DNA of 5,660 bases from Rickettsiales bacterium. Its GTDB lineage: Bacteria; Pseudomonadota; Alphaproteobacteria; Rs-D84; CACZYB01. The notes beneath the pieces are model-generated. The model was not told the origin of the DNA. It did no database searches and worked only from the letters and a program-made list of their open reading frames with translations. Below are positions 5,657 through 5,660 of this stretch, piece by piece. Both the position numbers and the translations under genes were made by a program. How positions within the stretch are numbered: position 1 is the stretch's first letter; the number at the start of each line of letters is the position of its first letter. Location of the stretch: contig JAIRTB010000009.1 in the NCBI GenBank assembly GCA_031255155.1, positions 1 through 5,660 of the forward strand, written 5' to 3'.

Positions 5657-5660
5657 GGGA

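Overview
This is a Gram-negative bacterial segment, most likely from an alphaproteobacterium. The Gram-negative call rests on a signal-peptide-bearing outer-membrane beta-barrel protein ending in phenylalanine. The alphaproteobacterial call rests on the first gene: its IRHMFFTRRGGVS-type N-terminus and SGRQLSAI C-terminus resemble alphaproteobacterial PgeF proteins. Genus and habitat cannot be read from the sequence. Most genes are fairly GC-rich, but the second gene is only about 41% G+C by hand count.

Layout, left to right. (1) The 3' part of a pgeF/yfiH-type peptidoglycan-editing (purine nucleoside phosphorylase/laccase-like) gene on the + strand, probably cut by the left edge of the window. 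(2) Convergent to it, with a 14-base gap, an AT-rich gene on the - strand for an NlpC/P60-like cysteine hydrolase with no ordinary start codon. (3) Upstream of that, also on the - strand, an exported or membrane-anchored nitroreductase-family protein. (4) Divergent from it on the + strand, a complete glycogen debranching enzyme (glgX), followed by a probable intrinsic terminator. (5) A strong sigma70-type promoter whose predicted start point falls on the ATG of a small secreted Cys/His-rich protein (DUF2946-like). (6) A 317-residue outer-membrane beta-barrel protein downstream of it on the same strand. The window ends four bases after that stop codon.

The genes do not form one pathway. pgeF and the NlpC/P60-like gene may both touch cell-wall metabolism. 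glgX belongs to glycogen breakdown but has no other glg gene beside it here. The small Cys/His-rich protein and the outer-membrane protein look like the start of an envelope operon, and I infer that it handles a metal ion.

The most notable structures are regulatory. The nitroreductase/glgX divergent region carries a perfect 12-bp inverted repeat that overlaps the predicted nitroreductase promoter; its right arm runs into the glgX start codon. The small secreted protein appears to have a leaderless transcript. The NlpC/P60-like frame stays open for 28 codons upstream of its only usable start codon. I see no RNA genes, mobile elements or CRISPR arrays.
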